A stretch of 64,000 nucleotides of DNA, from positions 1,054,001 to 1,118,000 of the forward strand of contig JACKQL020000008.1 of the NCBI GenBank assembly GCA_018296165.2. Reading direction: 5' to 3'. The number at the start of each line of letters is the position of its first letter. Positions within the stretch are counted from its first letter, which is position 1. Shown one piece after another: positions 11,049 to 20,829 of this stretch. A model generated the notes under the pieces. That model saw only the letters and a program-made list of their open reading frames with translations, did not search any database and was not told the DNA's origin. The translations under genes were made by a program, and so were the position numbers. This stretch comes from Termitomyces sp. T153. Its lineage: Eukaryota; Basidiomycota; Agaricomycetes; Agaricales; Lyophyllaceae.

Positions 11049-11844
11049 ATGTTTTCTCTTTCCTCACTGTCGCGCTTGGGCTCGACGGCAGGTCACGCCT
11101 CCCACCGCGTTCCCACTGCACTCGGTCCTTTGAGTCTGTTCTCTCGTGGACGCTCCCAGCTTGCTCCTCGACAGGTGAAGAACGTTAAGCGCCACAAGGG
11201 CCGCATTCCAATTCCTATCGGAGGTTCAACGAAGGGAACAACATTGGCGTACGGTGATTGGGGCATACGGATAAAAGGCAACGGTGCTCGCTTGAGTGCG
11301 AAACAGTTGACCACTGCGGAAGAGGTTATCAAGAAGAAAATCAAAGTCATCAAGGGAAGCAAGGTTTACTTGCGAGTCTTCCCGGATATCCCTGTTTGCA
11401 TAAAGGTGCCCCCGCATTCAGTATCAAGGTTCATATTTTTATTGGCTATATCAGGGAAATGAAACACGTATGGGTAAAGGAAAAGGTACTTTTGAATATT
11501 GGGCTACTCGGTGGGTTATATCATATCTTTGTTGAGACGTTTTTGACGCCTTTCAGGGTCCCAACTGGACGTGTCATCTTCGAGATTGGCGGAACCCCAG
11601 TACGTGAGGAACTTGCCAGAGATGGTGCGTCAGTTAACTATGCAACATGTCGCTCATGTTAACCATTTTATCAGCCCTTCGACAGGCGGCAGCCAAACTG
11701 CCCACTATTATGGAATTTATCGACCGTACCACCCCTCCACGTTTGGGAAATATTGTACTACACCCTCCTAAGCCTCCTAAGGTCTTCGCTCTTGAATCAA
11801 CTCCTGAGGCTTCCCAGAATGAAGTTCAGCTCGCATCACCATAA
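11049..11844 (+). CDS. MRPL16: Mitochondrial large-subunit ribosomal protein uL16m
   Basis: uL16m is part of the large subunit of the mitochondrial ribosome, next to the A site and central protuberance. Exons 11049-11405, 11455-11510, 11557-11624 and 11675-11844 (introns 49, 46 and 50 nt) sum to 651 nt, giving 216 aa. The family core is intact: HKGRIPIPIGGSTKGTTLA, WGIRIKGNGARLSAKQLT, FPDIPVCIK, then across the intron GNETRMGKGKGTFEYWATR and VPTGRVIFEIGGTPVREEL, ending ALRQAAAKLPTIMEFIDR. The first 45 residues are basic and rich in Ser, Leu and Arg without acidic residues, as expected of a mitochondrial targeting peptide. It is head to head with PRP3. Confidence 0.95.
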
Positions 11845-12239
11845 CCTCTGTTGCATAACATACGAGACAATGAACACCTTTAATCTTTGAATGAATGGAA
11901 AATCCAAGTCTTATTATTCGGATATTGTAATTCTTGGTGCAGGAGTCTAAGCCTGCGCGTTACAAGTTTACTTCTTGAGCGCTTAAGTGGAAGGTGTTGA
12001 GTCATTCTGGAGGAATTCAAACAGATATTTCATTTCACCTTTGAAATTTACTGATCAATTGAAAAAAATTACTGATCAATTTCACTTAGCGCAAGTTTCC
12101 ATCATAAGTCAAGAAGAGTGTGTCAAAAATGATATCAAGCATATAGAGTGCGTAGGTATAAATAACTAGTACTACGAGTAACTATATGGATATATATTAA
12201 TTATTAATTCGATCTGTCTCCATGCGTCCTTCTTTCCCT
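11845..12239. other. Convergent intergenic region, no gene seen
   Basis: About 400 bp of AT-rich DNA lies between the converging 3' ends of uL16m and the coiled-coil gene. It includes a short imperfect duplication around 12048-12085 (actgatcaatt repeated 20 bp apart) and presumably holds both polyadenylation regions. Confidence 0.4.
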
Positions 12240-13907
12240 CTAGTTTTCCATGATGTTGTTCAGGAACTTCGCAACAAGCTCCCCCGCTTCCCTCACTTGT
12301 TCCCTATGCTCCGGATGCACCTGATGAAGCTGATTATTGAGCTTGTCAGGATGCCATTTGAGAATCTCGGCCTTCATCGCTTTCCCTCTAGTGCCGCGAT
12401 GCAAAAAGAAAGCCCTCACAGAGTCGAGGGTGATCCCACCGACATCGAAGATCTGGTATAAGACCGGCCAAGGGAATTGGACGAATGTAATGTCCGAGTA
12501 GGCCTCAGCACCCCGGAGAGCTTCCCACTTGTCGTCGTACGACTTGAAAATCTGAGCACTCGAGGGAGCTTGCGCAGCGCGTCGTGCTTGCTCTTGCTCT
12601 TGCTCTTGCTCTTGCTGACGGCGACGGGCCTCCTCCTCTGCAGCCCGACGAGCCTCCTCCTGGGCCCGACGCTCTTCCTGAGCTTGACGTGCTTCCTCCT
12701 CACGCGCGAGTGCCTCGGCATGTTGACGCTGAGCTTCCTCCTGCTCCCGTCGCCGTTGCTCAGCTTCGCGCGCGGCTTGTTCCTCTGCAAGTTTTGCCTG
12801 ACGACGAGCAAACAACTCAGCATTGACACGTGCGCGCTCCTCAGCGAAGCGCCGGGCTTCTTCTTCCATACGGCGTTTAGCTTCCAGCTCCTGGACACGA
12901 CACCTCGCCTCTTCTTCCTGTTGCCGAGCAAAGCGTTGCTCACGCTCAATCCTGGCACGCAGCGCAGCGTCCTGCTGTCTACGCAGCGCAGCGTCAGTCA
13001 CAACTTGGGCGATCTCCTGAATGAGATCTTGGCGATGCTGTAGGTGGTCTGGAGGAGGACGACCCTGCTCCAAGGCGATGCGAATCTGTTCACGATATCC
13101 CTGCTCTTTCACCTTTTCCACATACACTCGCGCCGATTCCCTCTCCCTCGCCCGCTCCTCCTCATACTCCTTCCTCTTCCTCTCGGCCTCCTTCTTCTCC
13201 TTCTCTCTTTTCTCCTCCTCCGCGGTCGGCTTTGCCCGCTGGGCTTGCTGACGCTTCCGGGTGGCCGCCTGCAGGACGGCCTTGTTGCGCCTCTCACGCT
13301 GAAAAGTGCTGAACGAAGGAACAACACGTGGTTTGCGCGCAGATAATTCAGCATATTCCACCCGAGCACGATGTTCCTCGCGATATTCCTCCAGAGACTC
13401 AAGCATCTCGGCGATGGGGGCGAACTTCTCCAGATTGTCGGTCTGATGACGGAGGCGTCCAAGCTCGCGCAAGAAGATACGATCCTCGGGGTCATCAGAA
13501 CCAGAAAGCTTCTGCACGGCCTGGATGTGGAGTTCATCGAGCGGAACGGGTTTGTTGAGCTCCTCAAAATGTTTTTGCCTGGCCTGCTGCGCTTCGTACC
13601 GGGAGCGTTTCTTTTGATAAACATTCCATGCGCGGTTAGCCTCAAGTTGTTTGAGGTGAATGCTACGATGGAAGCTGCCATTCGGGCCATAGCACCGTCT
13701 GAGCCGGCGCTGGGGAGATATATGAGCACCGTTTTCCCAGAACTCGTTGCGAGCAACATTTTCAGGCCATGTGGGTGGATCGAGAATCATTGACTCGTCT
13801 GGAGTCGGGTTAGTGGTGAACAGGCGAGCCGGAGACAAGTTCGTAATCCAAGCAGGAGAGAAGGCTTTTGCGACAGCTATGAGCTTTTTGGGAGTTTGGA
13901 AAATCAT
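12240..13907 (-). CDS. Long coiled-coil protein with C-terminal HPD (J-like) segment
   Basis: A single uninterrupted exon encodes 555 aa from the ATG at 13907. The N-terminal third is not low-complexity and contains ENGAHISPQRRLRRCYGPNG. Residues roughly 200-440 are almost pure Glu/Arg/Ala/Gln heptad-like sequence (EEEARRFAEERARVNAELF, REAEQRRREQEEAQRQHAE), a long charged alpha-helix or coiled coil. It includes a QEQEQEQEQ run encoded by a ctcttg hexamer repeat at about 12590-12617. The C-terminus reads ILKWHPDKLNNQL and then AGELVAKFLNNIM. The HPD tripeptide in a short helical hairpin resembles J proteins and the end of NF-kappa-B-inhibitor-like proteins. No G/F region or zinc finger is present, so canonical Hsp70 co-chaperone activity is unproven. 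Confidence 0.8.
   Translation of the reverse strand: MIFQTPKKLIAVAKAFSPAWITNLSPARLFTTNPTPDESMILDPPTWPENVARNEFWENGAHISPQRRLRRCYGPNGSFHRSIHLKQLEANRAWNVYQKKRSRYEAQQARQKHFEELNKPVPLDELHIQAVQKLSGSDDPEDRIFLRELGRLRHQTDNLEKFAPIAEMLESLEEYREEHRARVEYAELSARKPRVVPSFSTFQRERRNKAVLQAATRKRQQAQRAKPTAEEEKREKEKKEAERKRKEYEEERARERESARVYVEKVKEQGYREQIRIALEQGRPPPDHLQHRQDLIQEIAQVVTDAALRRQQDAALRARIEREQRFARQQEEEARCRVQELEAKRRMEEEARRFAEERARVNAELFARRQAKLAEEQAAREAEQRRREQEEAQRQHAEALAREEEARQAQEERRAQEEARRAAEEEARRRQQEQEQEQEQARRAAQAPSSAQIFKSYDDKWEALRGAEAYSDITFVQFPWPVLYQIFDVGGITLDSVRAFFLHRGTRGKAMKAEILKWHPDKLNNQLHQVHPEHREQVREAGELVAKFLNNIMEN
12590..12617. repeat. Hexanucleotide microsatellite inside the coiled-coil gene
   Basis: Four to five copies of cttgct/ctcttg encode alternating Gln-Glu on the minus strand. 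Length variation here would change the protein by whole codon pairs without breaking frame. Confidence 0.7.
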
Positions 13908-14395
13908 AGTAATGATAGCAACAGTAGACAATGGTTTGCGGCGGCGGCGTTTCGGTCGGGACTGAGTGTAGGTGAGTCTACAGTCAATAGAGGCAGGATT
14001 TTATATATCGTTGACTCGAGCTTATCCATTGTTTTTTCAAGCGTGGCCACTTACTACTACGTCCACTATCTCATTGAGTGGCCAGGTTTTCTAAACCATT
14101 GGGTGGTCGTGGAAAGGTGTTCTTAAAGTTCGGCAAACTCATTTGATCTCGGTCGTAGCCGATCAAAACCAATTGATAAACACTGTTGACATGATGATGG
14201 AAGTGCTAAGTATGTATTGTACCCGGTAAATAAGTAGATATGGTACAACGACTTTCTTTTTCCCATTTTTTAATGGAAGCATGTGCCAGCCGTCTATGAC
14301 ATTTTTTTTCAATTGCTGACATAATTGTATAAAACAACCAGAACTTTTTCACTTCACCAAATCACCACTTAAGTGATTCCTGTCCATATGATCCC
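13908..14395. other. Upstream region of the coiled-coil gene, no gene seen
   Basis: AT-rich, with no coding-like frame. It presumably contains the promoter of the minus-strand coiled-coil gene on its left side. Confidence 0.3.
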
Positions 14396-14401
14396 TCCTA
14401 T

Positions 14402-15110
14402 GTGCAAACTCGCTTCGAACCTGCACATGCTTTGTCCTCCATGGGCATAACATGTATTGTATGGGGGAAAGATGCCCTCGCGTTCAAATACTTCGTTCCT
14501 CTACACCATTTTGGCTTCCATTCGGTCGTCACAGAACCAAGTATCAGATTGTCTGCTGAGGCAATACTGAAGCATTGCCATACAAAATATTTGACGGCAT
14601 TCCCAAGGGCCTTGTTGAGTCTGAAGTCTGGGATCCGGCTCGGCCAAGGATTTTCCCCAATGCAGTGCACTTGCAGTTAACCGCCGCATCCGAAGACGAC
14701 CCAGAAATGATACTACTTCACTCCCAATCGGAGTTCCATCTTAAATCATTGATAGTGGCCGTTCTCTTCCTCTGTATCCCTTTCCAAGTAGTATCCGGTT
14801 TGCAACCCGTACTGCCTTTTTCGACTCTCTTATTGCAACTTCCCTTGATCCCCCTAACGGTCGGTTGCCTAATAATCTGATTTCATAACTACGCATCTGG
14901 CTGAGCTATCTCTCTCTTTATACTTTGAGGTCTAAACCTAATGTACCCCCAACCGGCGAACTTGAACCAGAACGAAGAGAAGTGCTGCAGAGTCTGAGGC
15001 CCGAAAATCGCCCGTATTTTGAAGCTTATGCCAGAAGTGAAACGTTTTCTCGGCAGGACCATGCACTGCTCCGTAAGGAGGTACTCAAAACGCTCGGGTG
15101 TGTAAGGTTT
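14402..15110 (+). pseudogene. Nucleotidyltransferase-fold-like hypothetical protein, frameshifted
   Basis: Plus-strand text resembles a hypothetical family common in Agaricomycetes whose N-terminus has the form VWGxDALA. Seen are MGITCIVWGKDALAFKYF, then in another frame MILLHSQSEFHLKSL, and in a third LPLYPFPSS, FFDSLIATSLD and LRIWLSYLSLYTLRSK. The pieces come in the order expected for that family but need at least two frame changes and cross a TAA near 14886. No intron boundaries explain this. It is probably a dead copy. Function of the family is unknown to me; a nucleotidyltransferase relationship is a weak inference. Confidence 0.5.
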
Positions 15111-15526
15111 CTTGCTATCCTGCATTTTCCTTACGAATGCTGTGCAGCAAGCTTGAGGAGGCAAATTGTCCGCTTCCTACAACTTCTCCAGGAAATCCTG
15201 CTCTTCGGTAAGTCTCGATTTACTTCTCGGTAAGTCGTAGCTAATATTTTATCAGGGAGAAATCTCGTGCCAAAATGCTCGCACAACAAAAGTGACGTGG
15301 TGACCTCTACCTTATGTTTCGCACAGTATTCTGATATTTGTTCGTAGACGTTCGCATCACACGTCTGCTTTAACCATGGCTCGATCCATCATCTCGGGAC
15401 TTGTTAGAACTATGCGTTAATACATCAATTCAAAATTATTAGGTTAAAGTAACCGGTGCTCATACTCCGCACCGCTACGATAGTCCGATCTCTCGACATC
15501 TTTACCGACTTCGATGTTCTCTTCAT

Positions 15527-16060
15527 TCAGGTACGAATACATTGCTGTAGACATAATATCTTTGACAATGGCTCCCAAAACCCACGATTCGCCTTCACAT
15601 AGTCAACTAGACGCGTCTTGTCTATCACTTACCTCTAATGATTCTTTGAATGAACTGTCCTGGTTACCTTCCGTAATCTGATGCTCCAGTGCAACCATCA
15701 ATCGTGCAGCAGGTTCTGGTAGGCCTTGCGCTTGCCAGAAATCGACCCTTTGTTTCCCTGCCAGACGGGCATGCTCGATTTTGCGACCAAGGATTTCGCT
15801 GAAGATGATGGCGACCTATGAGAGATATAAGATTCTGTTCTATTCTTTATCTGAGATTAGATGGATTACTTCGTGAATGTACGCGTCTGCACCACAATTA
15901 AAGGATCTGTGTTGTTACTCTTTTCATCAATAAGAGCTTGATATATAAGCTTGGCAATATCATCGGCTGCGATATAAGGAACACGACACGACCATCATGC
16001 GTTGACGTCCGAATAGCATTTTCGTCAAGAATGAGCCTGGCATCAAGTATATGTTTGCAC
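15527..16060 (-). pseudogene. NmrA-like NAD(P)-binding protein, 3' remnant
   Basis: The minus strand gives the C-terminal half of an NmrA/ergot-EasG-like Rossmann protein. ILDENAIRTSTHDGRVVF is followed, one base out of frame, by PYIAADDIAKLIYQALIDEK; then, after a TAA and an acceptor-like CATAG, comes VAIIFSEILGRKIEHARLA with FWQAQGLPEPAARLM. The terminal exon is DKTRLVDYVKANRGFWEPL, stopping at 15527. The N-terminal GxxGxxG dinucleotide-binding motif is absent. The frameshift near 15985 marks it as a pseudogene. The true relatives are NADPH-dependent reductases or redox sensors. Confidence 0.6.
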
Positions 16061-16297
16061 ATACTCTGACATTATCGAAAGGTAAAGAGGCCCATTTAGA
16101 GATGTGTGACATCTACATAGTAAAATCCAATGAGCTATGACTACACTATACTATCCAGCAGCGGAAAACATAAACATACAGGCACATTGCATGAAACAGG
16201 TAAGAACAAAGTGCACGAGAGAGACATAATACACGAGGGGATGATATCCATTACCGCCCACATCAAGCTTCGGGTGGTCCAGTGATGTACAATTCTT

Positions 16298-16700
16298 TCA
16301 TGATTTGAATATAATCGCGCGGCCTTCTTGATCGGTCTTCATTTCTTCAATGGCCCTGTTGAATGCCTGCTGGGTATATAAAACTTTGAGTACTTCGGGC
16401 AATGTCTTCCCCTCGATATATATCCTAGCATAGATTGCGATGCCGGTTGCAGGATCTATGGTCATCTCTAAGCTTGGATGTCGCAGTGACGCAATATCCA
16501 AGTCCTTTTCCAAATGATTAGAATGATGCAAAAAAGCATCGCTGACCATAAGATCTTACCTTTGTCAATCGGTTACATCCTAAGAACAGAGAGGCTACAC
16601 CTCCGACGATGACGGCTGGGTTTTTTTCCTTGCCAAAGGCACTAAAAATAATATCCAATGGCCGGCAAAAATCGTTGTGGAAGATTGGACATTGAGTCAA
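16298..16700 (-). pseudogene. Nucleotidyltransferase-like fragment (GG...DLD motif), no start codon
   Basis: Two exons can be joined on the minus strand: about 16700-16562, then, after a GTAAGA-AAG intron, 16502-16298. The product reads PAVIVGGVASLFLGCNRLTK directly followed by DLDIASLRHPSLEM. That is the GG-x(n)-DxD arrangement of the nucleotidyltransferase fold used by many small hypothetical proteins. It stops after AIEEMKTDQEGRAIIF. No in-frame ATG occurs upstream and the protein would be only about 110 aa, so it is a fragment or dead gene. Confidence 0.45.
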
Positions 16701-17504
16701 GGGTAAAGTTTGAAAGTTGAAAGTTGAAGCACAAAGGCGACTTGGCTCGTACAGTGACCGACTCGAGCGGAGCGAACACGCGTAGAGGAAACTGAAAGAG
16801 TACGTGAGCGCCTCAGTATATCAAATCCCAAGAGATCAAAGAACCCTCGAAGTCGGTCCGATCAGACTGTTATTTTTTTTCGCCGTAGCGGGCGACGAGC
16901 TCAGTCCCTCGTGAACGTGACAAAGATAAAGGGAGCCACAAGATCACGAGAAAACCGAGATGACGAAACTTTGAGGTAACGGAACACAAGACGGCGAAGC
17001 AGGTAGTCTGTTTTTCTTCGGGCTACGACTCTATAAATCAGTGCTTGAGAAGGTTGCTCATCAAGTTCAAGCTTCACGAACTTGTAACTCACAAGGGCGA
17101 ATCATGCCCCGTTGTCGACATAGGTCCCTTTTATACGATTTCTAAACCTCTTCTTGCTTACCTAAAAGCGCCAATTCGACCCAGCGGTCTCGCAATCACT
17201 TCGATCTTGTTCCTTCGTTTCTCGTTCCGTACGCTGCTCATTTTACCTATTTCACGTCGATCCATCGCTGATACTTTCGTTCGTCAACGAATTGAATTTT
17301 TATCTCATCTTCCAACGTATCGTAAACCCCGCGTGATTTCCTCCCAAGAGCAGTTTCCCTCCTACACTCTGGGCTTCTAAACATCGATCAATCACGATGC
17401 CTGTCTTGTGGCAGCCTCATAGAAGTCTCATTTGCATGGACCAAACAACGGAAACCTGAAGACTTGGTGGGCGTTCAATGCCCTATTTTGTCAACGTTCT
17501 TTCC
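16701..17504. other. Stretch with no recognisable gene
   Basis: Base composition is host-like and CpG is not depleted. The open frames of 63-111 codons start at non-ATG codons and have no motif or splice structure that I recognise. Confidence 0.35.
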
Positions 17505-17890
17505 TGCTTGTGGCTAGTGCATGCAATCGGACTAGTGGGTGGCTTGGTGGAGATCACAATACTCTTGATTGCGCATATGTAGATCTGGTGCTGCTGCTAT
17601 ATTGAATTGAGTGAGTAATGGATGGATGATAGATGACGCGGACGTGCCAGTTCAACGATGTTGTAATGCAAGGCGATCAAGCACACTTTTAACAGGCTGC
17701 TTGTGGCTAGTGCATGCAATCGGACTAGTGGGTGGCTTGGTGGAGATCACAATACTCTTGATTGCGCATATGTAGATCTGGTGCTGCTGCTATATTGAAT
17801 TGAGTGAGTAATGGATGGATGATAGATGACGCGGACGTGCCAGTTCAACGATGTTGTAATGCAAGGCGATCAAGCACACTTTTAACAGGC
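17505..17890. repeat. Perfect 193-bp tandem duplication
   Basis: Positions 17505-17697 and 17698-17890 appear identical when read side by side (each begins tgcttgtggctagtgcatgc and ends aacaggc). It does not encode a recognised product and lies just downstream of the MATE remnant. Confidence 0.9.
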
Positions 17891-18129
17891 TGTACTTGCA
17901 GTACGCAAAAGCCACTATATATCCTATCCACAAACCGAGACCTAGATGGCGGTCAAAAGCCGGCCAGTATGCGACAGGCATACCTTCCAAAAATAAAAAA
18001 CGAGGAAAAACATCAGCTGCAGCAGTATACTGGCTATAGATAAGTGGTGCGGATATAATGACGTAGTAAGAGAAGGTTGAGACAAGATATTTATAATACC
18101 ATCAGAACATGAAGAATATGGACGATGAA

Positions 18130-18462
18130 TATCTTACCGATGCCAGCAAGTCCAATTTTGCCAGAACACCGAGGTTCGTAAACATCTGCATGATGAGAGG
18201 GTATGCCGTTCGGGTGTGCCCCGTGGATGAAAGAGGGGAGCGAGATGAGGCAGAGAGTGAGGGCATAGGCGATTGGAGCGCGGATGAACCCGAGGCGGAT
18301 GAATGCGGGGCCCCAGACTGTGGAGTTGGGTGGGTGGAAAGGAAATTGATATGAAGAAGGACGAACCGAGGAGGTAGTTTGCGAGGATGTTGAGTGGGGC
18401 TACGATGTAGATCATGCGAATTTGAATGTAGAAGTGGCCTTGGGATTGAAAGTAGCATCTAG
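18130..18462 (-). pseudogene. MATE-family efflux transporter fragment
   Basis: Joining two exons across a 50-nt intron (donor GTTCGT, acceptor CACAG near 18317) gives CYFQSQGHFYIQIRMIYIV, then PLNILANYLLVWGPAFIRLG and FIRAPIAYALTLCLISLPSF. This is the characteristic mid-protein segment of MATE drug/toxin exporters (FLQAQG, NYLLV, LGxxGAPIA), with three membrane helices. Downstream, NLGVLAKL and GLAGIG occur in different frames, so it is broken on the 3' side. The 5' half was not recovered. Transport is proton- or sodium-driven in this family; this copy is probably dead. Confidence 0.65.
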
Positions 18463-18469
18463 ATCTAGA

Positions 18470-19245
18470 TGGGATTGAGAAAATATTTTTGATAGTTAGG
18501 AAGGGTTGTTTGTGCGTACCGGTAGATGCAGTTACTCGGGAGGTAAAATGAGTACCAACGTAGGTAGAGCGCAGCCAGCCGAACGACCTTCAGATCTTGT
18601 TTTATGGTCAATAACATAGGCTCCGCACTGTACCACATGAAATAATCAAATTGACTTCAATAACTCGTAACAAGATAGACACGTACAACGAGTACGAATG
18701 CTATAACCACAGCTTCCATTCGACCAACCTCGGTTGGTTTCTCATTTTCGCTCCAAAAGAAGGGAAACACCAACCCATCTTCTGCGCGCAAAAGGCTCAA
18801 CCAACTTGGGCTCACCCGACGTTCATGGAAACACGATGTCCAGCGCACTCGCGAGGCTCTACATGATGCTGAGTGAATACCGTGTACCCGGAGGCGTACG
18901 TGTGTTAGGCCAGGTTAGGCTTGAGCTTAGGATCAATGTCAATGTCATAGGAGTGACTAACGTTCAGCAGGAGTGACTAACGGCTCAGCTCTCAAACATC
19001 TTATCCAACTTTTCAGTGAGCTATTAATCCGATTTTTAAGCTCCGCGGCAAGCTCAGTCTCGATCTCACCCTTCATCACAAGTGCAGACCGTAATACTTG
19101 AAGGAAATCTCATCTCTGTTTGCAACAATTTTTCGCGGCGATTGAGCCTGTCCCTCCGACTCTGCCCATCCTTCTTAGCGTATCTTGACCGTCGGTGCGC
19201 AATCGGTTTCAAGCAGCCATTGTCGAACTAGCCGAAAGATTACCC
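18470..19245. other. Stretch with no recognisable gene
   Basis: It contains a short direct repeat (ggagtgactaacg twice, near 18950-18980) and CpG-containing host-like sequence. Some of it may be the unrecovered 5' portion of the MATE remnant (left) and the 3' flank of the acyltransferase gene (right). Confidence 0.3.
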
Positions 19246-20644
19246 TCAATATAAGCGGTCTGCGTTACTAAAGAATCGTTCTCTTGGATTGAACAACAAG
19301 CAAGAACGTTTGTATGGGAAATCAAATGTCTTTATGAGGGCGATGTCGATCGGCGTCAGTTTCTTATGCTCAGGCGGGACAAAACTCTTACCGCGTGATT
19401 GTGGAACCCTGCAGACTGGGCGGCCTTAAGAATTACGGAATTGGTTTGCTTGGGTTCTCCGACGACACGATTAGTACGGGGATCGGCGAGGAAAATGTAA
19501 TGTACGAGGCTTCGAAGCCAGAGTTCAGCTGGGAGATCAAGGTCAGTCTCAACGGTCGATTACAAATAGGCTCGAACTTGCATCCTCCTAGGAATTTATC
19601 TTCTCCGACAAGAACATGAAGACCTCGTTCCCAATTTCCCACCGGTGAATCTGGGGGGTAGTACTGGGCTACATGGTTTTCCTTCGCCCAAACGATCTCG
19701 ACGTAGCCCATCAACTCCCCGTTCCAGCGCATCATGATAGGAACGACACCGGGATCGGCAAGGAGGCCCTTGATATAATCTCTGTGCGTTTCCAAGCTTC
19801 CACGTTCTCCCCATGCGCTGTTGACGCGTTCATCATTGTGCCACTTGTGGAACGCCGCCATGTGCTGGGACAGGCCACCATCTCGCTTTGGGTCACCATC
19901 GATGTCGAACGCAACAAACTCGAGAGATTTCCCAACTGCGGCACAATACCTACGATACAGAACTTCTCCTGCATGCGGTTTAGGAGGCCGTAAAGGGTGA
20001 GACGCAATGACCATGTCCGACCTCGTGAATGACGGCAAACTGGGGAATGTAGGCGTAGGCGCCAGGAGCCAGCCTTGAGTGTGATACCCGGTCGTTCCAG
20101 CACCCTGCCAAAAGGCGGATCTCGAAAGGAATATCGCGTTTTCCATACCTTCCACTTTCTTTTTGTTGTGGGTAAGTCGACCGAGGCCTGAGATTAAGAG
20201 GTAGCGCGTCAATTCCTCGGTATTCGGGACATACACGAATCGAATAGGTATGTACTCCAATGTGCGGTAAAGGGTAAAGAGGGCGTATATTGCTGCCCAG
20301 GTATTGGTGATGGTAATGTCCTTTGGTATTCCCTGTTCAACCGGCGTGGAAAGCTCGAAAAGATTCGCTTTGGGAATGTGCCTAGCTACTCCTTCGTATC
20401 GTGTCCCTATCGCGGACAGTTCTAGTGAGAAGTATGTGTTCGGGTTGATTCGGTAATTCAAGATGTGTGTTTTGTTTAATCGCAACTGTGTAAGAGTTTC
20501 GCTCGCATTGGTCGCGATGCTCGCGAATACTTGGTCGCCCCTTGGAAGGATCAAGACTAGGCCATCGATTTTTTCGGGAAGAGGCGTCGTGTGATTATGA
20601 ATGGAGAGGAGGCGACGATTCGCTACTGAGCTTACGGTGCTCAT
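19246..20644 (-). CDS. Siderophore-type N-acyltransferase (IucB/SidF-like GNAT)
   Basis: Members of this GNAT family transfer an acyl group from CoA to N5-hydroxyornithine or N6-hydroxylysine in hydroxamate siderophore synthesis. Exons 20644-19582, 19528-19392 and 19329-19246 sum to 1284 nt, giving 427 aa from a true ATG. The C-terminal IucB domain is complete: GEVLYRRYCAAVGKSLEFVA, FHKWHNDERVNSAWGERGS, MRWNGELMGYVEIVWAKEN, VAQYYPPD, LHVLVGEDKFLGG, then LWLRSLVHYIFLADPRTNRV and FDFPYKRSCLLFNPRERFF. The first intron (19529-19581) must be GC-AG (donor GCAAGT); without it the conserved RSLVHYIFLADPRT strand is out of frame. The second (19330-19391) is GTAAGA-AG. No NRPS or ornithine monooxygenase lies in the window. 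A truncated inverted copy occurs at 63055-63486. Substrate is not determined. Confidence 0.85.
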
Positions 20645-20829
20645 CTTTGCTTGTCAGGTAAAGGAGGGGGGACTCACAATCTGATAAGATTTTCAGCAAG
20701 TAACGGTCTATTTAAAGAAGTCTGGGTAGTTGTTATCAGATAAATTTTCATCATATTACGTACGTTACTGATTTCTTGGCTGCGACCTTATTCTCAGGAT
20801 GACTACATACGCAACAATCCAGAAACATA

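Noticed and set aside
12477..13043. Long plus-strand frames opposite the coiled-coil gene
   Set aside because: These Leu-rich shadows arise from the Glu/Arg/Gln codons of the real minus-strand gene.
17045..17380. 111-codon plus-strand frame
   Set aside because: It begins at TTG, has no recognisable motif and no splice context.
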